Shown in pieces: positions 8,364-17,144 of a stretch of DNA of 33,359 nt. Positions within the stretch are counted from its first letter, which is position 1, and every line of letters begins with the position of its first letter. The stretch is taken from assembly GCA_013911975.1 (NCBI GenBank), contig JACESF010000046.1, forward strand, positions 1 to 33,359, written 5' to 3'. This stretch comes from Hyphomicrobiales bacterium (GTDB lineage: Bacteria; Pseudomonadota; Alphaproteobacteria; Rhizobiales; Xanthobacteraceae). A program made the translations under genes and the position numbers. Below the pieces are notes generated by a model that was not told where the DNA came from, searched no databases, and saw only the letters and a program-made list of their open reading frames with translations.

Positions 8364-9734
8364 ATGGGGTTGGCCGTGTCGGGGGATAATGCGGCGCCGC
8401 GAACGCTCGGCGTATGGGCCTGTACCTGTCTGGTCATCGGCAACGTGGTGGGGTCGGGCTTCTTCCTGGCCCCGGCGGCGCTGGCGCCCTACGGCACGGT
8501 GGCCCTCATCGGCTGGGTGGTGATGTCGGTGGGCGCCATGTGCCTCGGCCTCGTCTTCGCCCGGCTCGGGCGCCTCGCCCCGGCGGCGGGCGGTCCCTAT
8601 GCCTATACCCGCATGGGCTTCGGCGATTTCGCGGGCTTCCTCATCGCCTGGGGCTACTGGATTTCCATGTGGGCGTCCCAGCCCGCCATGGCGCTGGCCT
8701 TCGTGGGCTATCTCAGGGTGTTCTTCCCGCAGCTCGCGAACATGCCGCTCACCAACCTCGCCATCGCGCTCGGCGCCATGTGGGCGGTGGCGCTCATCAA
8801 CATCCGGGGCGTGAAGGAGGCGGGCCAGTTCCAGATGCTCATGGTGAGCGTGAAGCTGGTGCCGTTCCTGGGCATCGCCTTCATCGGCCTGTTCTGGGTG
8901 GACTGGAGCCACTTCACCCCCATCAACCCCACGCCGGACCCGTTCTTCACGGCCCTCTCGGCCACCGCGCCGCTCACCATGTTCGCCTTCCTCGGCATCG
9001 AATCCGCCACCGTCCCGGCGGGCGACGTGAAGAATCCCCAGCGCACCATCTTCATCTCCACCATCGTGGGCACGGCCACGGCGGCGCTCATCTTCACCCT
9101 GGGCACGCTGGTGGTGATGGGCGTAATGGGGCGCGGCGCCCTCGGCCAGTCCTCCGCCCCCTTCTCCGACGCCGCCACAATCATGTGGGGCCCGTGGGCG
9201 GGCTACGTGATCGCGGCCGCCGCCATGCTCTCCTCGCTGGGCGCGCTGAACGGCTGGACGCTGCTCATGTCCCAGGTGCCCATGGCGGCGGCGCGCAACG
9301 GCGTGCTGCCCCAGGTGTTCGCGGAGCTGAACAAGGGCGGTGCGCCCGCCAAGGGCATCGTGATCTCCGTGGGCCTGTCCTCCCTGCTGCTGGCGCTCCA
9401 GTCCAGCGGCACTTCGGCGCTCATCGCCGTCTATGATTTCGTGGTGGAGCTTTCCACCGTGGCGGAGATGGTGCCCTACGTCTTCTGCTGCCTGGTGGAA
9501 GGTGCGCTCTACCTGACGCTCGGCCGCTCGCTCGGCTATTTCGCGCCGCGCACCTACATTCCCATCGCCTTTGTCGCATTCCTGTTTGCCATGTGGACCA
9601 TCTACGGCTCCGGACCGACCGCGGGCATGTGGGGGCTGCTCCTGCTTCTGTCGGGGCTGCCCATCTACGTGGTCCTGCACCACCGCCGCGTACAATCTGA
9701 CACGAGTCAAGGCGCAGGGGCGGTCAACCCCTGA
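8364..9734 (+). CDS. APC-family basic amino acid/polyamine permease
   Basis: A 456-residue inner-membrane transporter with about 12 hydrophobic segments. The first helix carries IGNVVGSGFFLAP, the unwound substrate-binding motif of the APC superfamily. FAFLGIESATVPAGDVKNP is the helix 6 signature, with the acidic residue at the position of the AdiC proton-sensing glutamate. ATG 8364 follows GGCGGGGA. An upstream TTG at 8316 is less likely. It is followed by adiA after 66 bases. It resembles AdiC-type exchangers but is clearly more distant than the gene at 12089, so it may exchange another amine or be a second route for arginine. Confidence 0.85.
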   Translation: MGLAVSGDNAAPRTLGVWACTCLVIGNVVGSGFFLAPAALAPYGTVALIGWVVMSVGAMCLGLVFARLGRLAPAAGGPYAYTRMGFGDFAGFLIAWGYWISMWASQPAMALAFVGYLRVFFPQLANMPLTNLAIALGAMWAVALINIRGVKEAGQFQMLMVSVKLVPFLGIAFIGLFWVDWSHFTPINPTPDPFFTALSATAPLTMFAFLGIESATVPAGDVKNPQRTIFISTIVGTATAALIFTLGTLVVMGVMGRGALGQSSAPFSDAATIMWGPWAGYVIAAAAMLSSLGALNGWTLLMSQVPMAAARNGVLPQVFAELNKGGAPAKGIVISVGLSSLLLALQSSGTSALIAVYDFVVELSTVAEMVPYVFCCLVEGALYLTLGRSLGYFAPRTYIPIAFVAFLFAMWTIYGSGPTAGMWGLLLLLSGLPIYVVLHHRRVQSDTSQGAGAVNP

Positions 9735-9800
9735 CACTCCCTGCGCCATGGCTGAGCAAGGAGACCGGAAATGGCGCGTTCTCGGGAGGAAGACCTTGGC

Positions 9801-12068
9801 ATGAGGGCCCTGATGGTCCACTCGCTGGATCAGGCGGGGACCGCGGGCGGACGGGCCGCGAAGGCCCTCGCGGACGAGCTGGAAGATCAGGGCGTGAGCG
9901 TCATCGCTGCGTCCACCTGCGAGGACGCGGCGCTGCTGTTCGCCAGCGACGCCGCCCTCCAGGCGGTGCTGCTGGACTGGGACGCGGAGGATGACGAGCG
10001 CCATCACGCCGCCATCGGCGTGATCAAGGCGATCCGCGCGCGCAACACGCTGGTGCCCATCTTCCTGTGCGCCGACCGGTCCCTCGCCTCCTCCATCCCC
10101 CTGGAGGCCATGGGGCAGGTGGACGACTATATCTGGCTGCTGGAGGACACGCCGCGCTTCATCGCCGGCCGCGTGGTGGCGGCCATCCGGCGCTATCGCC
10201 AGCAGGTGCTCCCGCCCATGTTCGGGGCGCTCGCCCGGTTTGCCCAGGTGCACGAATATTCCTGGCACACGCCGGGCCACACGGGCGGCACCGCCTTCCT
10301 GAAGACGGGCGCGGGCCGCGCCTTCTTCGAATTCTTCGGCGAGAACCTGTTCCGCGCGGACCTGTCCATCTCGGTGGGCGAGCTGGGCTCGCTGCTGGAC
10401 CATTCCGGCCCCATCGGCCAGGGCGAGAAATATGCCGCCCGGGTGTTCGGCGCGCACCGCTCCTACACGGTGACGAACGGCTCCTCCACCTCCAACCGCG
10501 TCATCCTGATGGCGAGCGTCACGCGCGATCAGGTGTGCCTGTGCGACCGCAACTGCCACAAGAGCGCGGAGCACGCCATGACGCTCTCCGGCGCCATTCC
10601 CACCTATATGATGCCGTCCCGCAACGGGCTCGGCATCATCGGCCCCATCCCGCCCTCCCACCTGACCAAGGCCGCCATCGCCGCTTCCATCTCCGGCAAC
10701 GCCCTGGTGCGGCCGGACGTGGACCCCATGCCGGTGCACGCCATCATCACCAACTCCACCTATGACGGCCTCTGCTACAACGTGGCCCGGGTGGAGGACT
10801 TGCTGGGCCAGAGCGTGGACCGGCTGCATTTCGACGAAGCCTGGTACGGCTATGCGCGGTTCAACCCGCTCTATCGCGACCGCTTCGCCATGCATGGCGA
10901 CCCGGCCGACCACGACGACACCAAGCCCACCATCTTCGCCACCCAGTCCACCCACAAGCTGCTGGCGGCGCTCTCCCAGGCGTCCTTCATCCATGTGCGG
11001 GACGGGCGGCGGCCCATCGAGCATGTGCGCTTCAACGAGGCGTTCATGATGCACGCCTCCACCTCGCCCAACTACGCCATCATCGCCTCCAACGACGTGA
11101 GCGCGGCCATGATGGACGGGCCCTCCGGCCCCGCGCTGACCACCGAGTCCATCCGCGAGGCAGTGGCGTTCCGCCAGCTCATGGCGCGCATGAACGCCGC
11201 CTACGCGGAACGGGGCACCTGGTTCTTCAACACCTGGCAGGCGGACCATGTCCGCGACGCCGCCACCGGCGACAAGGTGGCCTTCCACCTCGCCGACGAG
11301 GAACAGCTCGTCACCGACCCCGCCTGCTGGGTGCTGGAGCCGGGCGCCGCCTGGCACGGCTTCGAGGGGCTGGAAGGCGACTGGTGCATGCTCGACCCCA
11401 TCAAGGTGTCGGTGGTGACGCCGGGCATGTCGCCCGCGGGGGTCCTGGCTGAGACCGGCATCCCCGCCGCCATCGTCACCATGTATCTGGACCGGCAGGG
11501 GATCGTGGTCGAGAAGACCACGGACTTCACCATCCTGTTCCTGTTCTCGCTGGGCATCACCAAGGGCAAGTGGGGCACGCTGGTGAGCGAGCTGGCGGAC
11601 TTCAAGCGCGACTACGACCACAATTCCCCGCTGGAGGAGGTGCTGCCGGAACTCGTCGCCCTCGCCCCCGCCCGCTACGGCGCCATGGGCCTGAAGGATC
11701 TGGCGGACGCCATGTTCGCCGCCATGAAGGACCTCAAGACCACCGCCGCCATGGCGGCCGCCTTCTCCCAGCTTCCCCACCCCGACCGCTCGCCGGTCCA
11801 GGCCTATGAGCAGCTCGTGAAGGGGAACGTGGAAAGCGTCACCCTGGACGGGCTCGCCGGGCGCACGGTGGCCACCGGCGTCGTGCCCTATCCCCCGGGC
11901 ATCCCCCTGCTGATGCCCGGCGAGAATGCCGGACCGGCGGATGGCCCCGTGCTCGGCTATCTCAAGGCCCTGGAAGCCTTCGACCGGCAATTCCCCGGCT
12001 TCGGCCACGACACGCACGGCGTGGAGGTGGACGAGGGAACCTATCGCGTCCTCTGCATCAAGACCTGA
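9801..12068 (+). CDS. adiA: Arginine decarboxylase, biodegradative (AdiA-type)
   Basis: A 755-residue PLP enzyme with an N-terminal wing domain (about 1-125), a PLP core and a C-terminal domain. Starting at 9801 the PLP lysine in STHKLLAALSQ is Lys386, the number I recall for E. coli AdiA, and the first residues align with AdiA. A start at 9771, with a well-spaced AGGAGA, would add ten residues. Long stretches match AdiA, such as SDRLHFDEAWYGYARFNP-like and TTDF-LFLFSLGITKGKWGTLV-like segments. Known AdiA converts arginine to agmatine and consumes a cytoplasmic proton. adiC follows after 20 bases. The substrate could in principle be lysine or ornithine, but similarity favours arginine. Confidence 0.87.
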   Translation: MRALMVHSLDQAGTAGGRAAKALADELEDQGVSVIAASTCEDAALLFASDAALQAVLLDWDAEDDERHHAAIGVIKAIRARNTLVPIFLCADRSLASSIPLEAMGQVDDYIWLLEDTPRFIAGRVVAAIRRYRQQVLPPMFGALARFAQVHEYSWHTPGHTGGTAFLKTGAGRAFFEFFGENLFRADLSISVGELGSLLDHSGPIGQGEKYAARVFGAHRSYTVTNGSSTSNRVILMASVTRDQVCLCDRNCHKSAEHAMTLSGAIPTYMMPSRNGLGIIGPIPPSHLTKAAIAASISGNALVRPDVDPMPVHAIITNSTYDGLCYNVARVEDLLGQSVDRLHFDEAWYGYARFNPLYRDRFAMHGDPADHDDTKPTIFATQSTHKLLAALSQASFIHVRDGRRPIEHVRFNEAFMMHASTSPNYAIIASNDVSAAMMDGPSGPALTTESIREAVAFRQLMARMNAAYAERGTWFFNTWQADHVRDAATGDKVAFHLADEEQLVTDPACWVLEPGAAWHGFEGLEGDWCMLDPIKVSVVTPGMSPAGVLAETGIPAAIVTMYLDRQGIVVEKTTDFTILFLFSLGITKGKWGTLVSELADFKRDYDHNSPLEEVLPELVALAPARYGAMGLKDLADAMFAAMKDLKTTAAMAAAFSQLPHPDRSPVQAYEQLVKGNVESVTLDGLAGRTVATGVVPYPPGIPLLMPGENAGPADGPVLGYLKALEAFDRQFPGFGHDTHGVEVDEGTYRVLCIKT

Positions 12069-12088
12069 AAACACGGGAGGGACGGACC

Positions 12089-13612
12089 ATGCCTGACGCA
12101 GCCGCGGCCCCTGCCACGGGGACAGTGCAGCCCAAGAAGATCGGCCTCGTGGCCGCCACCCTCATGGTGGCCGGAAACATGATGGGGTCCGGCGTCTTCA
12201 TGCTGCCGGCCAACCTCGCCGCCACCGGCGGCATCGCCATCTTCGGATGGCTCATCACCGTCGTCGGCGCCGTGGCGCTGGCGCTGGTGTTCGCCAAGCT
12301 CGCCTCCATCGACCCGGCGGCGGGCGGTCCCTATGCCTATGCCCGCAAGTCGTTCGGCGACTATATGGGCTACCAGACCAACCTCATCTACTGGCTCGCC
12401 AACGTGGTGGGCAATGTGGGGCTGGCGGTGGCGGGCCTCGGCTATCTCTCCGCCTTCTTCCCCGCCCTGAAAGACCCGCTGGTGTCGGCCCTGGCGCAGA
12501 TCGCGCTGGTCTGGTTCTTCACCTACGCCAACATCCTGGGGCCGAACGTGGTGGGACGGCTTCAGTCCTTCACCACCTCCTTCGCCCTGGTGCCCATCAT
12601 CGGCATGGCCATCCTCGGCTGGTTCTGGTTCTCCGGAAAGACCTATGCGGACGGCTGGAACGTCTCCGGCGCCCCGCCCCTCACCGCCATCGGCGCCACC
12701 CTCAACTTCACGCTCTGGGCCTTCATCGGCGTGGAGACGGCCTCGGTCTCGGCGGGCGTGGTGGAGAATCCGCGCCGCAACGTCCCCATCGCCACCGTGC
12801 TCGGCGTGGTGATCGCGGCGGTGTGCTACGTCCTGTCCTCCACCGCCATCATGGGCATGATCCCCAACAAGGAGCTGGTGGCCTCCTCCGCCCCGTTCGC
12901 GGACGCGGCCCGGCTCGCGCTCGGCGACACGGCGGCGAACGTGGTGGCGGCCTGCGCGGCCATCGGTTGCCTCGGCTCGCTGGCCGGCTGGACGCTGCTG
13001 GTGGGCCAGACCGCCAAGGCGGCGGCGGACGACGGGCTGTTCCCCACCGCCTTCTCCAAGGTGAACCGGAAAGGCGTCCCGTCCATCGGCCTCGCCATCG
13101 TCGCGCTCATCATGACGGTGCAGATCATCGCCACCATGTCGCCCACCGCGAGCGAGCAGTTCGGCAAGATCGCCTCCATCGCGGTGATCATGACGCTGCT
13201 GCCCTACATCTATTCGGCGGTGGCGCTGAAGGTGCTGGGCTACAAGCAGATGCCCACGCGCGACTACAGCCTCTACACGCTCATCGCCCTGGTGGCGGCG
13301 GTCTATTCGCTGTGGGCGCTGGTGGGCTCGGACGGCAACCAGACCCGCTGGTCGCTGATCTTCGTCATCGCCACCATGGTGTTCTACGCGCTGGCGCTCA
13401 ACCACAAGCGCGACGTGGAGGACGGCACGGTCCATACCGGCGGGCCCGCGCCGCGCTGGATCCGCTATGCCACGCTCGGCATCACCATCGCCGCGCTGGT
13501 GCTGATGTTCTGGGAATCGGTGGGCAAGCGGCAGGCGGAATCGCTGCACACCCGCTCGCCGGCCCCGATCTCGGCGCCCGCGACGCCCGCGCCCGCCAAG
13601 CCGGGCTCGTGA
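12089..13612 (+). CDS. adiC: Arginine/agmatine antiporter (AdiC-type)
   Basis: A 507-residue, 12-helix inner-membrane exchanger, close to E. coli AdiC with a constant numbering offset of eight. Binding and gating residues are kept: Asn30 and Ser34 (AdiC Asn22, Ser26), Asn109 (Asn101), Trp210 (Trp202), Glu216 (Glu208) and Trp301 (Trp293). Differences are Asn105 for Cys97, Leu112 for Met104 and Ala211 for Ser203, all near the substrate site. It has about 50 extra residues overall, partly a proline/alanine-rich C-terminal tail. ATG 12089 follows GGGAGG. Paired with adiA, it would import arginine and export agmatine. Confidence 0.9.
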   Translation: MPDAAAAPATGTVQPKKIGLVAATLMVAGNMMGSGVFMLPANLAATGGIAIFGWLITVVGAVALALVFAKLASIDPAAGGPYAYARKSFGDYMGYQTNLIYWLANVVGNVGLAVAGLGYLSAFFPALKDPLVSALAQIALVWFFTYANILGPNVVGRLQSFTTSFALVPIIGMAILGWFWFSGKTYADGWNVSGAPPLTAIGATLNFTLWAFIGVETASVSAGVVENPRRNVPIATVLGVVIAAVCYVLSSTAIMGMIPNKELVASSAPFADAARLALGDTAANVVAACAAIGCLGSLAGWTLLVGQTAKAAADDGLFPTAFSKVNRKGVPSIGLAIVALIMTVQIIATMSPTASEQFGKIASIAVIMTLLPYIYSAVALKVLGYKQMPTRDYSLYTLIALVAAVYSLWALVGSDGNQTRWSLIFVIATMVFYALALNHKRDVEDGTVHTGGPAPRWIRYATLGITIAALVLMFWESVGKRQAESLHTRSPAPISAPATPAPAKPGS

Positions 13613-13629
13613 CCAAGCCGGGCTCGTGA
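13596..13629. repeat. 17-base tandem duplication at the adiC end
   Basis: CCAAGCCGGGCTCGTGA occurs twice head to tail, 13596-13612 and 13613-13629. The first copy holds the last codons and stop of adiC. The second repeats the same stop-codon context just downstream. It looks like a recent small replication-slippage duplication with no effect on the protein. Confidence 0.85.
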
Positions 13630-13638
13630 CGCACGTCA

Positions 13639-13663
13639 CCCGGTCCGGCACCGCCGGGCCGGG
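13639..13663. terminator. GC-rich hairpin after adiC
   Basis: CCCGGTCCGGC and GCCGGGCCGGG form an 11-base stem with one mismatch and a 3-base loop, in the gap between convergent adiC and gapR. There is no T-run, so it is at best a weak intrinsic terminator or mRNA-stabilising hairpin for the adi transcript. Confidence 0.4.
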
Positions 13664-13695
13664 GCTCACGCCGTCCGGGTCAGGGGAAAACGGAC

Positions 13696-13718
13696 CGCGC
13701 GGGCAAAGCGCCCGCGCG
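13696..13718 (-). terminator. Intrinsic terminator of gapR
   Basis: A 9-base perfect stem CGCGCGGGC/GCCCGCGCG with a 5-base loop lies just past the gapR stop. On the minus strand it is followed within a few bases by CCGTTTTCCCC, giving a short T-run. Position and shape fit a rho-independent terminator. Confidence 0.65.
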
Positions 13719-13723
13719 CCGGA

Positions 13724-13987
13724 TCAGACGAAGATGCCGAGCGCCTGGAGGTAAAGCTCCACGATCGCCTCGTGCTCCTTGCGATCGTCGGCATCCTCCT
13801 TGCGGATCTTGAGGATGGTGCGCAGGGCCTTCACGTCGAAACCGTTGGCCTTGGCCTCGGCGAACACGTCCTTGATGTCGTCCGAGATGGCCTTCTTCTC
13901 CTCCTCGAGACGCTCGATGCGCTCGATGAAGGACTTGAGCTGTTCCTTGGCGAAGCCCGCGGGGGCATCAGACACGTCTTCCGACAC
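13724..13987 (-). CDS. gapR: GapR nucleoid-associated protein (DUF2312)
   Basis: An 87-residue, highly charged, helical protein. It begins [12 protein letters not shown] and contains [18 protein letters not shown] and [18 protein letters not shown], the hallmark of DUF2312. Caulobacter GapR (89 residues) binds overtwisted AT-rich DNA as a helical clamp and is needed for chromosome replication and segregation. The GTG at 13987 is chosen because AGGAG lies nine bases upstream and the length then matches the family. A longer reading frame to 14266 would add a low-quality proline- and serine-rich leader. It is convergent with adiC and divergent from the orphan receiver gene. Confidence 0.93.
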   Translation of the reverse strand: MSEDVSDAPAGFAKEQLKSFIERIERLEEEKKAISDDIKDVFAEAKANGFDVKALRTILKIRKEDADDRKEHEAIVELYLQALGIFV

Positions 13988-14117
13988 GAGCGGCAACTCC
14001 TGAACTGTCGAGCGGCGGATAGGGGCGCAGGAATCCCCCGCCGTCAAGGACGTGTCCCCGCTATTCACGGCCCCCGGGCCGCGGCCCGTGGAATTTTCCG
14101 CTCCGCCGGCGGCCGAA

Positions 14118-14131
14118 TTGATCCGCCTCAA
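14118..14131. promoter_or_regulatory. FNR/FixK-type box TTGAT-CCGC-CTCAA
   Basis: Nine of ten defined positions match TTGAT-N4-ATCAA, with the same CTCAA right half as the box upstream of usp. It ends 16 bases before the annotated ATG of the orphan receiver. That is too close for classical activation from this start, so either the true start codon is further downstream, or the box acts on the divergent gapR side, or it represses. Confidence 0.55.
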
Positions 14132-14147
14132 GTGACGGATCTGCGAA

Positions 14148-14597
14148 ATGTGGTCGGGTAGCGAGTGGACCGGCGGGGCGGTCCGCTGGAGATTGCCATT
14201 GCAAGCCGCGTCCGGCGCCGAGCCGCAACCGATCATCATCGTCGACGACGACCCTGGCGCCCTCAATTCGCTTCGGTTCCTGCTGGAGAGTGAAGGCTAC
14301 AGCGTGCAGGCCTTCCATGGCGGGCCGGAGCTTCTGGCCGACCTGCCCCTGATCGAGCCCGCCTGCGTCATCATCGACTTCAAGATGCCGGTCATGGACG
14401 GCATCGCGGTGTTCCAGCGCCTGCGGGAGCTGAACGTGGCCGCCCCCGTCATCCTCGTGACCGGCCACCCCGACCCCAAGATCGCCACCCGCGCCGAGGC
14501 CGCCGGCCTCGCCTTGATCGAGAAGCCGCTGTCTCAGGACATGCTGCTGAGCGCGGTGCGCAATGCCCGGACCCGGCATATCGGTATTTCCCCTTAA
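14148..14597 (+). CDS. Orphan FixJ-like receiver-only response regulator
   Basis: A 149-residue protein that is a receiver domain with no output domain. The acidic patch is DDD at 33-35, phospho-acceptor Asp77 lies in [11 protein letters not shown], the switch threonine is in VTGHP and the lysine is in EKPL. The VTGHPD and FKMPVMDGI wording is close to the FixJ receiver. The first 25 residues look non-conserved and the ribosome site is weak, so the true start may be a later non-ATG codon. It lies 99 bases before fixK. From memory, Bradyrhizobium also has a receiver-only regulator next to fixK2. A role as phosphate sink or feedback partner of FixL is inference. Confidence 0.82.
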   Translation: MWSGSEWTGGAVRWRLPLQAASGAEPQPIIIVDDDPGALNSLRFLLESEGYSVQAFHGGPELLADLPLIEPACVIIDFKMPVMDGIAVFQRLRELNVAAPVILVTGHPDPKIATRAEAAGLALIEKPLSQDMLLSAVRNARTRHIGISP

Positions 14598-14603
14598 GCC
14601 TTG

Positions 14604-14629
14604 CCCCCTAAGGTACCCGCCCTAGGGGG
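14604..14629. promoter_or_regulatory. fixK promoter inverted repeat with CCCCTAAGGTAC
   Basis: CCCCCTA (14604-14610) and TAGGGGG (14623-14629) form a perfect 7-base inverted repeat with a 12-base spacer. The left part contains the 12-mer CCCCTAAGGTAC (14605-14616) found also before usp. A related CCCCTTAAG lies just upstream at the end of the receiver gene. The site is 67-93 bases before the fixK ATG, a suitable place for an activator. FixJ is the expected activator of fixK, but I cannot match this to a FixJ consensus with certainty. Confidence 0.45.
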
Positions 14630-14696
14630 TGATCACGAAATTCCTCGCCCCGGGGTTGCTGCTAGCGTTCCTCCATCGAAACACGAGGAGCCGGCC

Positions 14697-15377
14697 ATGA
14701 GACACGAGACCCTGCCGAATGCGCGGCACCTCCAGCCCGCAGGCCTCGCCCCGGTGGCACCTGAGCTTCTGCTGTGCGGCTGCCCGGACCTCGTGGGCAC
14801 CTCCTTCTCCTATGGCCGCGAGGAAGAGATCTTCGGCGAAGGCGAGGACGCGGACTTCGTCTACCGGGTGGTCAAGGGCGCGGTGCGCACCTGCAAGATG
14901 CTCAGCGACGGTCGCCGCCAGATCGACGCCTTCCACCTTCCCGGCGACCTGTTCGGCTTCGAGATGGGCGCGCGCCACCGCATGACCGCCGAGGCCGTGG
15001 CCGACACCACCGTCCTGCTGTTCCGCCGCCGGCAGATCGAGGACACGGCGAGCCGCAACGTGGACGCCGCCTGCCGCCTCTGGGATCTGACCCTGCGCAG
15101 CCTCGGCCACGCCCAGGAGCACATGATCCTGCTGGGCCGCCGCACCGCCTTGGAGCGGGTCGCCGCCTTCCTCATCCATATGGACCAGCGCCTGGGCGCC
15201 ACCGGCCATGTGGACCTCGCCATGCCGCGCCGCGACATCGCCGATTATCTCGGCCTGACCCTCGAGACCGTTTCGCGTGCCCTCTCGCAGCTCCAGAGCG
15301 AAGGCGCCCTGCGCCTCGACGGCGCGCGGAAGGTGACGCTGGACCGCAAGCGCATGGGCGCGGTGGTCGAAGACTGA
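14697..15377 (+). CDS. fixK: Crp/Fnr-family regulator FixK
   Basis: A 226-residue activator with a cyclic-nucleotide-fold sensor domain (about 28-140) and a winged helix-turn-helix (about 175-226). The recognition helix contains ETVSR (Glu190, Ser193, Arg194), the FNR/FixK pattern that reads TTGAT half-sites. There is no N-terminal cysteine cluster of FNR type (only Cys27, Cys29 and two others), so it should not hold an iron-sulfur centre, as expected for FixK. The ATG at 14697 follows GAGGAG. An in-frame upstream reading lacks conserved sequence. FixK is normally induced by FixJ-phosphate and turns on microaerobic genes. A strong terminator follows. Confidence 0.9.
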   Translation: MRHETLPNARHLQPAGLAPVAPELLLCGCPDLVGTSFSYGREEEIFGEGEDADFVYRVVKGAVRTCKMLSDGRRQIDAFHLPGDLFGFEMGARHRMTAEAVADTTVLLFRRRQIEDTASRNVDAACRLWDLTLRSLGHAQEHMILLGRRTALERVAAFLIHMDQRLGATGHVDLAMPRRDIADYLGLTLETVSRALSQLQSEGALRLDGARKVTLDRKRMGAVVED

Positions 15378-15410
15378 CTTTGCGCCGCCCTCCCGGGCCC
15401 GCCACCTGAG

Positions 15411-15448
15411 ACGCCGCTCCGGTTCAATCCGGGGCGGCGTTCTTGTTT
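15411..15448 (+). terminator. Intrinsic terminator of fixK
   Basis: ACGCCGC-T-CCGG and CCGG-G-GCGGCGT pair around a TTCAAT loop and are followed by TCTTGTTT. This is a good rho-independent terminator 34 bases past the fixK stop. It separates fixK from the downstream kinase cassette, which must therefore have its own promoter. Confidence 0.85.
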
Positions 15449-15645
15449 GCGTCGCAGCACCACTGGTGCGTGCACCGCCCACCTGCAACACCCGCTTGCC
15501 AGATGCGGCATTTTGTTCAATCGTTCCAAACAAGCCTTGAACGTGAGGGCCGGGGGGCTGCCTCCGGCGGGGGGAAGAGCACGGGTTCACGCACCAGACG
15601 GCCGCCCCCGGGGGGGAGGACGGCCGGGAATCGCGCGAGGCCGAC
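15449..15645. other. Upstream region of the kinase cassette
   Basis: About 200 bases between the fixK terminator and the kinase gene. It holds two small symmetric features: the palindrome GCACCACTGGTGC and an inverted pair GTTCAA/TTGAAC around 15518-15540. No FNR/FixK box or CCCCTAAGGTAC motif is seen. The promoter of the cassette should lie here, but I cannot place it. Confidence 0.3.
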
Positions 15646-17142
<1,497 letters not shown>

Positions 17143-17144
17143 CC

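Noticed and set aside
9698..9709. TGAC-ACGA-GTCA palindrome before adiA as an FNR/FixK box
   Set aside because: It lies inside the permease coding end and the reverse-strand reading TTGAC-N4-GTCAG deviates from the consensus at several positions.
8193..12074. 1293-residue open frame antisense to the permease and adiA
   Set aside because: The composition is His/Gly/Ala/Arg-rich with no recognisable domain, and it lies opposite two well-supported genes. Such frames are common in high-GC DNA.
13988..14266. N-terminal extension of gapR
   Set aside because: The added 93 residues are low quality, cover the FixK box and receiver start, and exceed the normal DUF2312 length. A GTG with a good ribosome site exists at 13987.
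14640..14700. Sigma-54 promoter before fixK
   Set aside because: TTGC is present but no TGGC at the required spacing; the GG/GC -24/-12 pair is not found.
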